A stretch of DNA of 64,000 nucleotides from Anseranas semipalmata (lineage: Eukaryota > Chordata > Aves > Anseriformes > Anseranatidae): contig VXAA01000908.1 in assembly GCA_013399115.1 (NCBI GenBank), forward strand, positions 228,312-292,311, in the 5' to 3' direction. The notes beneath the pieces were generated by a model. The model worked only from the letters and a program-made list of their open reading frames with translations, made no database searches and was not told where the DNA came from. The position numbers were made by a program, and so were the translations under genes. Shown piece after piece: positions 11,650 through 24,117 of this stretch. Numbering within the stretch: the first letter of the stretch is position 1; every line of letters begins with the position of its first letter.

Positions 11650-13185
11650 GTAGATGATGTGTTACAGCGGTGTAGAGAATACTTAATCAAAAAAATTAAT
11701 GCAGAAAATTGTGTGCGTCTGTTAAGTTTTGCTGATCTCTTCAGCTGTGAGGAGTTGAAACAGAGTGCTAAAAGAATGGTGGAGCACAAGTTCACAGCTG
11801 TGTACCACCAGGAGGCTTTCATGCAACTGTCACATGATCTACTGATAGATATTTTAAGCAGTGACAATTTAAACGTGGAAAAGGAGGAGACAGTTCGTGA
11901 AGCTGCTATGTTATGGCTGGAGTACAACACGGAGTCACGATCGCAGTATTTGTCCTCTGTTCTTAGCCAAATCCGAATCGATGCACTTTCAGAAGTAACA
12001 CAGAGAGCCTGGTTTCAAGGCTTACCACCCAATGATAAATCAGTGGTGGTGCAAGGACTGTACAAATCTATGCCCAAGTTTTTCAAGCCCAGACTTGGTA
12101 TGACAAAAGAGGAGATGATGATATTCATTGAAGCTGCTGCTGAAAACCCTGGTAGTCTTTATTCTTCTGTCTGTTACAGCCCACAGGCAGAAAAAGTTTA
12201 CAAACTCTGCAACCCTCCTGCTGACTTGCATAAGGTTGGAACGCTTGTAACTCCTGATAATGATATCTATATAGCAGGGGGGCAAGTTCCTCTGAAAAAC
12301 ACAAAAACCAATCACAGTAAAAGCAGCAAACTCCAGGCTGCCTTCAGAACTGTGAATTGCTTTTACTGGTTTGATGCACAGCAAAACACTTGGTTTCCAA
12401 AGACACCGATGCTTTTTGTTCGTATAAAGCCATCCCTGGTCTGCTGTGAAGGATACATCTATGCAATTGGAGGTGACAGCGTCGGTGGAGAACTCAACAG
12501 GAGAACTGTGGAAAGATACGATACTGAAAAAGATGAATGGACCATGGTAAGCCCGTTGCCTTGCGCGTGGCAGTGGAGCACAGCAGTAGCAGTTCACAAC
12601 TGCATTTATGTAATGGCACACAACTTGATGTACTGTTATTTTCCCAGGTCAGATGCTTGGGTAGAAATGGCTATGCGACAAACAAGTAGATGTTTCGCTT
12701 CAGCTGCTGCTTTTGGTGATAAAATATTCTATATTGGAGGACTGCATATCGCCAGCAATTCTGGTATAAGGCTCCCAAGTAGTACTGTAGATGGGTCTTC
12801 CGTAACCGTGGAAATCTACGATGTGAATAAAAACGAATGGAGAATGGCAGCTAATATCCCTGCCAAGCGCTATTCTGACCCATGCGTTAGAGCTGTTGTC
12901 ATCTCTAATTCTTTATGTGTCTTCATACGAGAAACCCACATGAACGAGAGAGCGAAGTATGCCACTTATCAATATGACCTGGAACTTGACCGCTGGTTTC
13001 TAAGACAGCATATATCGGAACGTGTGCTGTGGGACCTGGGGAAAGACTTCCGGTGCACTGTAGGAAAGCTGTATCCATCCTGCCTTGAAGAGTCCCCATG
13101 GAAACCTCCAACGTATCTCTTTTCACCCGATGGAGCGGATGAATTTGAGCTAGACGGGGAGATGGTTACTTTACCACCTGTATAG
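11650..13185 (+). CDS. KBTBD2: KBTBD2 coding exon C (BACK and Kelch, residues 113-623)
   Basis: The large terminal coding exon encodes the rest of the protein. The BTB end and BACK domain come first (about residues 113-230, with [20 protein letters not shown]), then a linker. The Kelch blades follow, visible as DIYIAGG (about 316-322), YIYAIGGD (about 381-388) and KIFYIGG (about 470-476). The propeller is the substrate-binding part in this family. The C-terminus [13 protein letters not shown] ends at TAG. A single long exon for the C-terminal four-fifths is usual for this gene. Long frames on the opposite strand in this exon are shadows. Confidence 0.97.
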   Translation, partial: VDDVLQRCREYLIKKINAENCVRLLSFADLFSCEELKQSAKRMVEHKFTAVYHQEAFMQLSHDLLIDILSSDNLNVEKEETVREAAMLWLEYNTESRSQYLSSVLSQIRIDALSEVTQRAWFQGLPPNDKSVVVQGLYKSMPKFFKPRLGMTKEEMMIFIEAAAENPGSLYSSVCYSPQAEKVYKLCNPPADLHKVGTLVTPDNDIYIAGGQVPLKNTKTNHSKSSKLQAAFRTVNCFYWFDAQQNTWFPKTPMLFVRIKPSLVCCEGYIYAIGGDSVGGELNRRTVERYDTEKDEWTMVSPLPCAWQWSTAVAVHNCIYVMAHNLMYCYFPRSDAWVEMAMRQTSRCFASAAAFGDKIFYIGGLHIASNSGIRLPSSTVDGSSVTVEIYDVNKNEWRMAANIPAKRYSDPCVRAVVISNSLCVFIRETHMNERAKYATYQYDLELDRWFLRQHISERVLWDLGKDFRCTVGKLYPSCLEESPWKPPTYLFSPDGADEFELDGEMVTLPPV

Positions 13186-13229
13186 CTCCCAAATTAGACT
13201 GCACAACTGATTCCGTGCAGTTGTCTTGA

Positions 13230-13235
13230 AATAAA
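13230..13235 (+). terminator. KBTBD2: Proximal poly(A) signal AATAAA
   Basis: A canonical hexamer lies 45 bases after the KBTBD2 stop codon. No strong GU-rich element follows, so any short isoform would probably be minor. Confidence 0.3.
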
Positions 13236-14353
13236 TGGTTGTGAAAGAACAGGTCTGGAAAAAGAAATGTCAAACCTGTCCTTCATGAGTTGTATTTTTA
13301 TGCCCTACCTAACACTTGCAGCAATTCAGTATGAATCAGTGAAATGAGCAGATATGCTTCCATAATCTGAAATACTATTATCTGATAATTGAGAAACATA
13401 TATGTATATCATGAGCTTAAGCATCTGACTTGTTTAAAGAATTAATTTCTAGTTCTATAAAGTCTTGGTTCAGGAAAATTAGCTTCAGAAAAAAAGTAGT
13501 TACTGTTTCTAGGATGATGTCACAACTTTTTGAAAGTATCTTCCAGTTATATTTGAACTACTTCTGGATATTCTACTTAAGTGCTAGTTATATAATTGTC
13601 AGTGTGGCCTAATTAAATGACTGTGCTGCACTTAATACTAATATCCATGTTGGTATAGTAATGCCATTAAAGAGAAAAAAAAAAAAGAAACAAATCCCAT
13701 GGATCTACCTGTGGTAGGAAGGGTAGATCTTCCATTGTATGGTAACATGCAGGGCAAAATGACTGCAGGTTCAGTCAAGCTGTACTATTAGGTGCATGTA
13801 CTCTATTTTCACTAACTTATACCTGTCTATTTAGAATACAGGTCTTCCAAGCAGCTGGTAGTTTACCAGGTGTGGACTTAAGTTGCTGGGCTTGCAATAG
13901 GAATTGTCAGCCCTCATAGTGCGGGTCTATGTGGAGCTTTAATCAGTAAATGTCTCCACATTCTGTATTACAGTAACATTGGCTCATGTATATTACTTCC
14001 TGCTGCTGATGTATTTTTCCATTGTAAAACAAAGTTTTAGTGTGGATTAACCAGGTCTTTATTTTCTGTTAATTTAATAACAAGCATTACTGTAGTGTGA
14101 TTGTGTATAGATATCCCTTAGCTATCAGGTTTTTTACTTTGCGGGGAGGGGGGGAAGCAAACAGTTCAGGAATATCCTGTGCTCTGTGTGCAGGAGAGCA
14201 GATGACTAGTGCTGCTCTGGCATTAATCCCAGGAACCACTAGCAGTAGCGGGGCACCGCCAACCTAACATGAACACAGGTGCTTCATGACAAACCTTACT
14301 AGCATGTTCAGCTGCATCATGTTCTGGCACTGTATTTTGAATGACATTAATTT

Positions 14354-14359
14354 ATTAAA
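14354..14359 (+). terminator. KBTBD2: Distal poly(A) signal ATTAAA with GU-rich element
   Basis: The common variant hexamer is followed about 25 bases later by TGTGCTTTGTGCTTG. This spacing and order are typical of a vertebrate mRNA 3' end. Confidence 0.5.
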
Positions 14360-17300
14360 AAAGACTGAATCCAACTGCGTTTGGGTGTGCTTTGTGCTTG
14401 AAGTTCATACAGTTATGCCCCCTACCCCCAGAGAGTAGCACATAATTTATTGAAGGCAATTTCAGATAGTTAAGCTGTGGAAAACTTGGAGACTTTTATG
14501 TTAAGTGACTGTGCTGGAAATTAGGTATGCAAGTCAACCTGAGCGTTACATAGAACTTGAAGCCCCCAACAAGATTTTTGTAAATCAACACTTCTCCAAT
14601 CAGGGGGTAAACTCAGCTCTACTAGAAGTGAACAAAGGGCATTATAGGACATAATGACACAAAAGAATGTAGACAATTCTCAGTCTTCAATAGCAATTTT
14701 CTTAATTTCATGTTTCAGAATGTCACCAATTTTTCTTAATTCTGTTTTTTTTTCCAGTAAGCAAAGTTACAGCTTTCAACATGGAAGACAGTTGTGGTTA
14801 GGGCTCAACCATATTTGTGAGGTTTTGTCTTATGTATAATAATTATTAAGAGTTTTGACTGGGAAGGGAGCCTTGGATAAGAAAACTGCCTTAAACAAAA
14901 CTCTTCTTAATGCTTCAGCATTTTGTGCAATGTAAGGATTTGTGACCTTGAATAATAATGGCTCCAACAGAAAGAAATAAGTATTAATTTTCATGAAGGT
15001 GACAACATGTTTGCATTTACATCAACTTTTCAGATTCCTGAATTGCTCAGATCAGAGGGGAGAAGTGACTTGGGGGTTCCTGCTGCCATCGCTTTCCTAT
15101 AACCTGGGACATCCAGTTGCTAGCCTGTTCAAGGGAGCATAAATTAGAACAGTGGTAGTCCTTTCTAATGCATGTTGGAGAATCACACACCTGAGGCAAA
15201 AATACTGGTGGCATCTTGGTAACTCCAGCCTGACTGGACTGCTTAATTCTGTAGCTCATGCTCGCAGTAGCCTACTTTATCAAGCTGCACCACAACACCA
15301 TGAGGCTTTAGGACACACCTAAATTCAAGTGCAGATGATCTATAGCTAGTAAAGGAACACAGTGGGTATGTTCTGTTATTGAGAACTTTCAACTTGAGTT
15401 TAAAATCTCACGCATGGTTTCTTACAAAAAGAGTGAGGTAAAATCAAACGGGAAGTAGGTGACTGAAGTACACTAAGTCACAGTTGCGTCATAAGAACCT
15501 GGAAGAACTATCCTTTATTTTATACATCTGAAAGTGTATTATAAAATACAGAAGGTCTACATGACCTCCTGTTAGTCTTCATTTTATACCATTCAGACCA
15601 GTTTGCTTGTATAAGTCTATGTAGTACCTTATTTAAAATTAATTTTAATAATACGGTACTTAAGGACAAGACTAGTCAAGTGAACTAGTTGCTGCAGTCA
15701 GTATTTGACCCCAAAGGAAAACAGCTGGCAAAGGGTAGTCTCAAGTCTGAATTCTTTCCTTTCATCATTTGAGAAGGAAACTGCAGGCAAAGCATTGTCA
15801 TGTGCCTGGAAATGGTCACTAGTGGTAAATTAGAGAAAAACTTCTGTGGGAACAAAGACAACAGCTGAAAAAATGCAGTTCGCATTTTATAAATAGAGCA
15901 AAGATGATTAAAGCCTTCAAAGACTTCTAAAATAGTATCTCACTACAAAGCTTCCGCCTAATACCAGCCTATCCAACCTGTACTTGACTTTGAAGTTCAT
16001 TTACATGCAAGTTTTAGTGACTCAACTTCGTATGTCCTCAAGCTTTGCTATGTTTGTTTGCAAAAAGTTTGCTTTTCTGATAGAAATACTTTTAAGTCCT
16101 ATCTAATTTCATTTCCCCCTACCTGATAAAAAGAGGATCTGGCCTCTACTAATATTTTTAGTGCACCCACTCATTTTTACAGTTTAACTACATACCTAAT
16201 TGCAAGTTTAATTTTTGTTCTAAGGGGAATAAAAATTAGGGCACTCAATTGTGTCAAGTTTATAGAGAACAGAAGATGGGTAAGTTAACTTTTGGGAACA
16301 ATGATTTGATAAAATTTTAAAGGTAATTTTTTAAAAAAGAAGAAACTTTTAAAGCACTACCTGGTACTTCGTATCATTTCTCCTTTCACTTCTCAATAAT
16401 GCTGAGAAGATGCACTAGCTCCTGTCACATTGCAGTAGTGCTGAGGAACACCTGCGGACACAATGTATTAGCAGCAGGGTAGTGTTGTTCCTGCTCCGCA
16501 TCCCATGTACAGCTACCTTCAAGGATTGTTTTCTCTTTTTGGATCTGGATTCCTACACGAAAGGAGCTTTAGCTTGGGCAGGCTCTGGAGTAGACTTGCC
16601 CTTAAAAGCAGTTTCTTTCCACCTCATGCTCAACAGCCAGCCAAAGTTCTGTTTAGCTGCACTCCAGAATTTAAAACATCTCCCTCCTACAGCATTGACC
16701 ACAAGGACCATTTAGCAAGGCAAGGTTCCTACCCATAGAGCTTGCAATGTGGAGGATGAATACTAGCAGACAATAAAATCCAGGGATCCCTTGGGATGCA
16801 GGGAGTCAGTTTACACACACCTCCCAATCTCAGGTATGGAAGAGGGTGGTAAACAGCCTGACGCAGGAGGTGAGGGGAAGATTTGGGTCAGTACCGAGCT
16901 ACAGAAACTTTGATGTGGAGGAAAGGACTAGTACAGAAGATGTGACAGGCACAAGGTGGGAGTAATAAAACCCAGCTGTGTGTGCTTTTCTCCCCTCCTG
17001 CTCCATGTTAACACAGGAGAGTCAGCTCTTGGGGTTTGGTTAGAGTTGTGAAACTGTTTTCTTTGCTGAAGCAAAGGTGTCTAAGCATTGTAGATACACC
17101 ATTAGTGAAGTGCTGAAGTATGACTGTTCACCTGAAGTGTTAGGTGACTTCATTCCCTAAACTGGTAAACATTGTACTGAATACATATATGCATTCCTAG
17201 GCACCTCTACTGCATTAATATGAGCAAAGATCCAGAAAGCAGGATGAAAAAAATACTAAAAATATAGTGATGTAATGCAGATGTTAAAGTCAATTCAAAA

Positions 17301-18415
17301 TATGTGCTAGGCATCAAGCTAAATCATCATGGTGAGATTTTATTTAGAAAGTGCAAGAGGTATTGCAAACTAATTTAATTCTCAGCACATATTATCAAAG
17401 AGGAAAAAAATAAGAAAGGCATTCCACAATTTAAGTGGACATACTTCTCAGTCAGTTCTTGGGGCACAGCATTACGCAGTTCAAAACACATACACATGCA
17501 ATTTTATCAAGAGCAGCAAAGGTCTGTAACCACACTTTGTATGAGGCAACACATTAAGCTCAGCATTATTTTTTGCCACTTTCTGATATGTCTCCACTTT
17601 TCAAGTTCTCCACTGTGTGTCTGTGTGCAGTTTGTATAGTCCCTGAATTCAGAGATAAGAGAACAATTGAATTTGCTTCTTTAGTATTTTCCATCTGTTT
17701 CATGTAATATCAAGTGGGACTATTCCCCACAGGGTTCTTAAGACAAGAGAACAACTCTGCATCTGCCTTCACTTTAGATAAATGTTCTTCATTCAGTCTA
17801 AATATTCTTACTTGATTTTCCTGATGCTCACGTGGTCTAGAAACCACTCCTACTTTCTTAGCCATCTAGATTAAGACAAGAAAAGAGGATTTTGTAGGTG
17901 TTCTCTGCTACTACTGAGGCAAACAGTAATAACACTTTCATCAATATTAGTAAATTCAGGCAACAAAATAACAAAACATTTTCTATCAATTGTCTATAGT
18001 TAGGCAATTTTGAACCCATACGGAAACAAAGGACTCAACAAGATACCTTAATCTTGGCTGTGATAGAACTTTGAAGTCTACCTATCTTTGTACAGACGTC
18101 ATGCACATGCATCGTGTCTGCTTACCGGGAATAAAATAATCAGAGTAAGTTCACCATTTCATTGACACTAACAGAAGTAATCGATCTCCAAATTTATTTT
18201 ATATGAATCCAAATAGTATTTCTAATGTTTGATAAAGAACAGGGTCAAGAACAGAAACATCACACAACTAAAGCTCTGCGCCTACTTCTAGTCTCTCCTC
18301 TACTGTAATATTAAGGACTAAAAACACAGTGAAGGAATTCTTCATACATCTTTAATCATGTTACAATAATGTAATGTTTCCGCCTTTTATGAATACTCTT
18401 CATGCTGCCCTTTCT

Positions 18416-18469
18416 AATAAAAACTAAATAAAGTAAAATTGCACTGCATAAACATGATGTGAGTTTATT
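18416..18469. terminator. Back-to-back poly(A) signals on both strands
   Basis: On the + strand AATAAA occurs at 18416-18421 and 18427-18432, followed by GU-rich sequence. On the - strand AATAAA occurs at 18464-18469. The cluster lies between two convergent genes, so it could be where a long AVL9 transcript or a distal KBTBD2 transcript ends. Position and motifs are the only support. Confidence 0.3.
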
Positions 18470-20392
18470 TTTCACTGTGTTTGAACAACTACTTGCATAT
18501 GGTCAGATTTACTTTTTTTTTTTAAAACAATTTTAGAGAACTGCAACTGTTTTTCAGACATAAGCTTTGTCTAACTCACACCTAAATGTTCTTCAAGGCA
18601 GGAGTTTCTTCCTACTGGAACCAGTAATTTGCCACTGTACCTAGCTAACAATGATTTGGTAGTTACAGTAGAACTTTTAAAGCTTTAAAATGAACCTTTA
18701 ATGAATACCTCACAATTGCAGAGAGATGAATGTGCAGCAATTAATTTACTCAGCATCCCAATTTGACTAGATACTGCAATCCACATGAACTATGCATTAT
18801 TTTGAATGCTAAATCTAGTTCAAAATTTTACAGTCCTACCTAAAGTTCTTACTGGTGTGGGAGATGCCTGTGACCTACTGGAGACTAAACCAAATTCACA
18901 ATGAGCAGTACCCAGTGAGGAATAAAATGTCACACTAGATGACACTCTTATCCAAAATCTGCAAAAACAACATCCACAATCAGTTTAAATAGATGACAAG
19001 TTTCTAAAAGACTGACAGTGTCTTACAAGCAGCTATCAATATCAAAAACACATGCCTGCAAGCGTCTTCTAGTGGGATTAACTTCTTAAAATAATACAGC
19101 TTTTTGAGCAGACAGAGCTTTAAATAGGCTGGATGTATTTATTTTCAAGCAGCACGAGAAAAATCAAATACATTGCTTGTACTTTCGATTATCAAGTAAC
19201 AGTTTCTATGTTTAAAAACTGCATTCACACCTCCACTTTTACAATTAAATACTGCCACATTAGTTTCTCTGCTTAGTAATAATTTCTATGGAAGAAGTTT
19301 GTTTAGACAAAATACTAAATATAATTACAAAGGTGCTTAGAACAGATGTACAAAGTCAAACAAATGCAATGTACTAGGAGAGTGATCTAAAACAGTAATT
19401 ATGTTGTTACATTTGAGGAAAATGCTGTCAGATACGCACAAGAATTAAGGTTATGACATGAAAATGATGAAAAATGCTGAACATTTTAGTCAAATGAAGT
19501 ATTAGGTCAACAATACTTAATTTTGTGTTATTTTGGGGACTTGCATCTGTGTATACTCAATAGGCAGTTCCTCAAATGCTGGTACCTACAAATAGCAGAG
19601 GTTGATGCTTCGATGCCAGAAAGTTCAGAAAAGTGTTATTGTACTATCTGTAAATCAGTTCAGACTGTACATTAATGATCAGAAATACCTTTGCAACATA
19701 CATTGTGACTGAGCTGTAACAACACCATCACAGTTTACTCATTAGAGGCACTATCACCAGTTCATTTAGTACTTTGTATTTCTTGCCGTGCAGAAATGGA
19801 TGTCTTTGAAATGGAAGTTGACTGCTTAAATCCCTTTGAATAAGTAATAATGCTTGCACTGGAAATTTTAAAACAGGGGAAGAAAATAACTTGTATTCAT
19901 ACTAGGTTTATCTGAAGAGGTCACAACCATTAAATTAAGAAGAGGACTATGTGAACTCAGATGAAACTCAGTGGCTGCTATCCCTCCTATAGACCAAAAG
20001 TAAGTTTAAGCAGATGTCAAAGAGCAAGCATACACATTAATGAAGACAACTTATTATGACGATCGCTTTGTCTCTACCCACTGCATGAGTTTAAATCACA
20101 GTCCAACTTGCTAGCAGGAAGCTGATGCTTAAAGATTGAAAATGAATACAAGCTTCTTATTCCAACCTTGTGTTGAAACACAGAAGAAAGGAAAATACTC
20201 TTAATCAAGCTGTACGTTTGGCTTCACAACAGAGACAGCTATGACAGTGGGGGAAAATGTTCTGTCAGGTCTTCTTGTCCATAGGAGAAATACTGCGAAG
20301 CGTCATAACACAGGCCCTGCACCAAGCAGCCAAGCATCAGCTTTGCAATGTGGAGGGCACCTCACTCTGCCTTTCCTCAGATGGATCAAATA

Positions 20393-20435
20393 CAAAAACA
20401 AACAAACAAACAAACAAAAACAAACAAACAAATCC
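20393..20435. repeat. (AAAC)n microsatellite
   Basis: Tandem CAAA/AAAC units fill this stretch, with two longer A runs interrupting them. It lies in the likely AVL9 3' UTR or intergenic region. Confidence 0.9.
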
Positions 20436-21369
20436 TCAGCTTTCTAAAATCCCTGGGTCAGCAAGGGAGTTTGTGGGAGTGAGGGGAATGCAGAGAGTTT
20501 ACAAATCAGCTATACAAATTTGGGGCAGAGGAGAATTCCACAGAATGACTAGGGTGAAGAGGTGACAGAGGCAAGGCTATTAAAAAGGACCTAGGAAGGT
20601 CCTGTTTCTACACCTTGTACATGTAAATATTAACTACTTGCCTGGCCCTACTGTGAGCTCCTAAGTTTAAATTAACATTTAGTTGCTGAAGTTAATTTTG
20701 TAGTGCTTAAATCTTTCAGACCATATTCAGTCTTCACTACAACATGAAGCCTGACCACTTGAAACCCAGAAAAGAGATAATGCTAGCCATTTGATAACAG
20801 CAAGTGATTATTTTCTTATCTGCATGCTGAATCAGAAAGCTCTAGAATCATCACGACTAATTGCATCCCTAGCCTTATTTCAGATGTCTTCCTACAAGTA
20901 TTTCTTAATCTTTAGAAAGATATAAATGTCTATTACAGAGTTGTAGAATAGAACAGAAAACAGCATCAGAAATTTTAGGAGATATACATATACACGCAGA
21001 GACCAGGAGCAATAGATAAGGTTCTATAGATACATTTTACTTGTATGTCAGAAGCAGTAGATTAAGTAGAGCTTTAGGCATACTTTTTGCCCTTCTCAAA
21101 TGAAGCTACTCAAACCAGCTGTATACTTTCAGGTTTTCCATGGCTGTTCTATCTAGCTTGTCCTGGAAAAAAATAATGAACACTTTAAAACAGATCTTGT
21201 GTTTTTGAATTGCTATTTGAAGCGCTAAAACTGAACTCTACATTGTTGGACAGTAACTACGTGATGCAAATGTGACTTTCTTATTAGCTTTTCAAACGCA
21301 CCTGAAGAAATCAGAACTTCTTAAAACAAACTACATTAGAATCTTCTTATTCATCTCTCGTACAGCTAT

Positions 21370-21375
21370 TTTATT
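21370..21375 (-). terminator. AVL9: AVL9 poly(A) signal candidate AATAAA
   Basis: This is the first AATAAA I located downstream of the AVL9 stop on the - strand. It would give a 3' UTR of about 1.45 kb. More distal candidates exist, so the actual end is uncertain. Confidence 0.35.
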
Positions 21376-22818
21376 TGAGGAATAGAAGAAATGACTTGAA
21401 ATCTTGGCCCCGGACAAGAGCATTGCAGAACACTAACAGATACTGATAAGGGAATAAACTAAGAGCCTCCCAATATAGGAAAGTTGGAATACTTGATAAT
21501 GTAATGTAGAAAATGTTAACAGCTATCATGGGGATGTTAGAAGGCATAGACACGTTCACATTGCAAGAAACGGGAAATAATCTGTGTCAGAAGCACAAAA
21601 TGTAGGATGTGGAATACGTTTGCATACAGAAGACACCATGTGCACGTTCCATATGAAATACAGGATTATGCCACATCTTTTCAAATAAACTATTATATTC
21701 CTTCATGCAAGGATAAGAGCTGAGCTGTTTCAGTTGCTCACTCAATTCTGGCATTACTTTCCTTATGAAAAAAGTAGTTATCCAAATAGAACATTCCCTG
21801 AGTAGACAAAGAAAAATCTGTATAGCTGATTTTGATTTGGAAGAGTCTTCATTAACTTTACTGGCAACAAAAAATATGCAGAGTTTGCTACTGTGCTAGT
21901 TTAGGTAATTTTAATACTTTGCACTCATAAGCATGTAATTACATCAATGGTGTAATTATATCCTAATAGACAGTTTTGTGAGGTCTTGCTCTATGGTTCA
22001 ATCCCAATTTTGGCGAATTGTTTTGTAATACTTTTCTTGAAGAGATCTCTCCAACTGGAATCCTGTTTATATCCCAGGGTAAAACACAGCCAAAACATAT
22101 GCAAGGTTATGAAGGCCTACTGTGTAACATCAAGAAAATACTGATTTCGCAATTGTTGCACAGATTTGCAGACACAAAGAGAGCTAGAGACAGATTAATG
22201 CAAATGACTGTATATGGTTACAGATGAGAAAAGAAAAACATCCTTTAGCCAGCCACAGTCTTAACCTGCACCCTGCTGATTCTAGTTTGCAGGTGGAACC
22301 GACAAAGTGCCACCTGGCTTCGAACCCTTTAAGGGCTTCTACCCCTATACTTTTTGCAGACATGTTCTCTAATCCAACCTGAAAGATGAATCAGTAGTCA
22401 TACTCTGCTTATTTATAAGAAGAATTCACAAACATTTGGCTACTTAGATTGAAAAATATAACTACTTTACATAAATATCTTCAACATCCAAGAAATTTAC
22501 AAATCTAAAGTCAAACACATTTGGCTTGCAACAAGCCCCGTTTGCTAATATCTTTATAAAGGCTCAGATTTAAAGAAAAGTAGTCATTTTAAACACAACC
22601 AATATACAGCAAATGCCATCCCATCGTATGGAGACACTCACCATTCTATACTTCTAGTGAAACTGAATGATAACATTCCACATCTGCTTGCAAGCAACAT
22701 ACGCCTTGTTTTGGTCCTGGATAGTTAGTCTCCACTCCTATGTTCTGGAGCAGTCTTTTTACAGCTCAGAGAAACCATTGCACCCAAAATATTCAGCAGC
22801 ACTGTGCAAAACCATTAC

Positions 22819-22913
22819 TTAGTCACCGAGGCTTTGGGTTGACTGTGTAAAAGTGGAAAACCATGATGACATGGCTGATTTCGCACTTGTGAAGGCTCCT
22901 CCAACGGACTGAC
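22819..22913 (-). CDS. AVL9: AVL9 coding exon 16 (C-terminus, residues 615-645)
   Basis: The last coding exon follows a TAACACAG acceptor and encodes QSVGGAFTSAKSAMSSWFS, a short Ser/Thr-rich tail, then TAA at 22819-22821. It matches the conserved AVL9 tail motif QSVGGAFSSAK. The extreme end (STQSLGD) differs from, and is slightly shorter than, the human tail as I recall it. It enters in phase 1 and completes the frame of all 16 exons. Confidence 0.93.
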
Positions 22914-24028
22914 CTGTGTTATAAAACAAAAGGAGGGTTAATAGTGTGAGGTTATCTTTACTAAGCTCCTAAAAACAAAATAAATAAATCAAACAATCAG
23001 TTCTCTGATCTGGAATTTAAAACCCAAGCCCAAAGTATGTGTCAGAAAACATTCAAAGAACTTCAACACAGTAGCTCAGCAGAAATGGCCTACGTTGTCC
23101 TCTGCCCTGGAAGGCTTACTAGACCTACTAGCTGAAAAGCTCTCCTTGCCAGAGTACACAGCAGCAAAGAAAGTATCAATACTCCAATGGAATGAAAAAA
23201 AAAAAAACAAGGTAAACAACTTTTGGCAAAGCAACTATAGAACAACTATAGGACTCTTATCTCTCCAGCTGGTGAACTTGCAGTCTCTTGCATTGGAAGA
23301 TAACAACGTGATGAAGGTGCCCCTATTTAAGTGCAACAAGTGCCTTTTCAGAAAATTACAGACTATTGCAAAACCTGCAGAAACTGACACAAGCTCTTCC
23401 TGTGAGTTCAGCCAGCTCTGGATAGTTTCAATGTGATATAAAAGTGAGAACAGCTCAATGCAGAAGTTAGTGTTGTGGTCTAACTATTTCCACGTTACAC
23501 AAAAGCTTTTACCTGAACATCTCTCTTCCCACGTTCATCTCCAGCCCATGCTGGAAAAGGAATTTACACTATTTTCTTTGGCCTAGCTGCTTGTCTTTCC
23601 ACTATTGTGCAATATACAGGGCCTCAGTCAGCAACTTTACGCCTCAAAACGTTGCTCTGTTTGGTATGTATGTTATAAAGTACACTTGGATTAAAATGAA
23701 ATAAAACTGAGCTATAGGATGCTTCTTTAAAAAAAGGAACTAGAACCATAGAATATCCCAAATTGGAAAGAACCCACAAGGATCACCAAGTCCAGCTCCT
23801 GGCTCCACACAGGACCACCCCAAAAAAATCAAACCACATGTCTGAGAGCATTGTCCAACCACTTCTTGAACTCCAGCAGGCTCGGTGCTGTGACCACTTT
23901 CCTGGGGAGCCTGTTCAAGTGCCCAAGCACCCTCTCAGAGAAGAACCTTTTCTTAACATCCAGCCTGAGCCTCCCCTGTCGCAGTTTCATGCCGTTAGAT
24001 CCAAGCTGGTTTAAAATCAGTTTCTTAC
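22914..24028 (-). other. AVL9: AVL9 intron 15
   Basis: The intron starts GTAAGAAACT and ends TAACACAG. A truncated CR1 element occupies 23747-24000, ending 28 bases from the splice donor. The remainder is unremarkable. The frame from exon 15 stays open through the donor into the CR1 (see findings). Confidence 0.9.
23747..24000 (-). mobile_element. 5'-truncated CR1 LINE (ORF2 C-terminus and 3' tail)
   Basis: The element is sense on the - strand, the same direction as AVL9. It encodes the end of CR1 ORF2, with recognisable pieces NGMKLRQGRLRLDVKK, FFSERV, LNRLPR and [17 protein letters not shown] at 23829-23831 follows, then a short 3' UTR and the ATTCTATG terminal motif (complement of 23747-23754). 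Only about 254 bp remains, as expected for 5'-truncated insertions. The frame is still open over the whole retained coding part. A related copy lies at 50161-50952. Confidence 0.92.
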
Positions 24029-24117
24029 CTACAGCTTTTCCTGTTTGCACAACATTTCGGCTAGTAGAAACCATCACATTTCCAATCTTCTTTCCACGTT
24101 CACTGTTTTGCACAGAG
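24029..24117 (-). CDS. AVL9: AVL9 coding exon 15 (residues 585-615)
   Basis: The exon encodes SVQNSERGKKIGNVMV, then STSRNVVQTGKAV, a strongly conserved AVL9 segment. It begins after TTGTTTAG in phase 2 and ends GTA-G before GTAAGA in phase 1. The donor is strong. A CR1 insertion begins 28 bases downstream. Confidence 0.95.

Larger units (their letters stand above)
13186..14380 (+). other. KBTBD2: KBTBD2 3' UTR (probable extent)
   Basis: The sequence after the stop is AT-rich and non-coding. Candidate polyadenylation signals are AATAAA at 13230-13235, ATTAAA at 13666-13671 and ATTAAA at 14354-14359. The last is followed by a GU-rich stretch at 14382-14400 (TGGGTGTGCTTTGTGC type), the best downstream element of the three. 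It would give a 3' UTR near 1.2 kb. The end is inferred. Confidence 0.55.
14381..22818. other. Convergent intergenic region and probable AVL9 3' UTR
   Basis: No coding gene is recognised across 8.4 kb between the tails of KBTBD2 and AVL9. The part nearest 22818 must contain the AVL9 3' UTR. Minus-strand AATAAA candidates lie at 21370-21375, 19138-19143 and 18464-18469. Moderately GC-rich patches at about 16480-16980 and 20240-20600 stand out but match no repeat I can name. An (AAAC)n microsatellite lies near 20393. Confidence 0.6.

Noticed and set aside
12040..12621. 193-codon frame on the - strand within KBTBD2
   Set aside because: It is the antisense shadow of the conserved Kelch exon, with no independent support.
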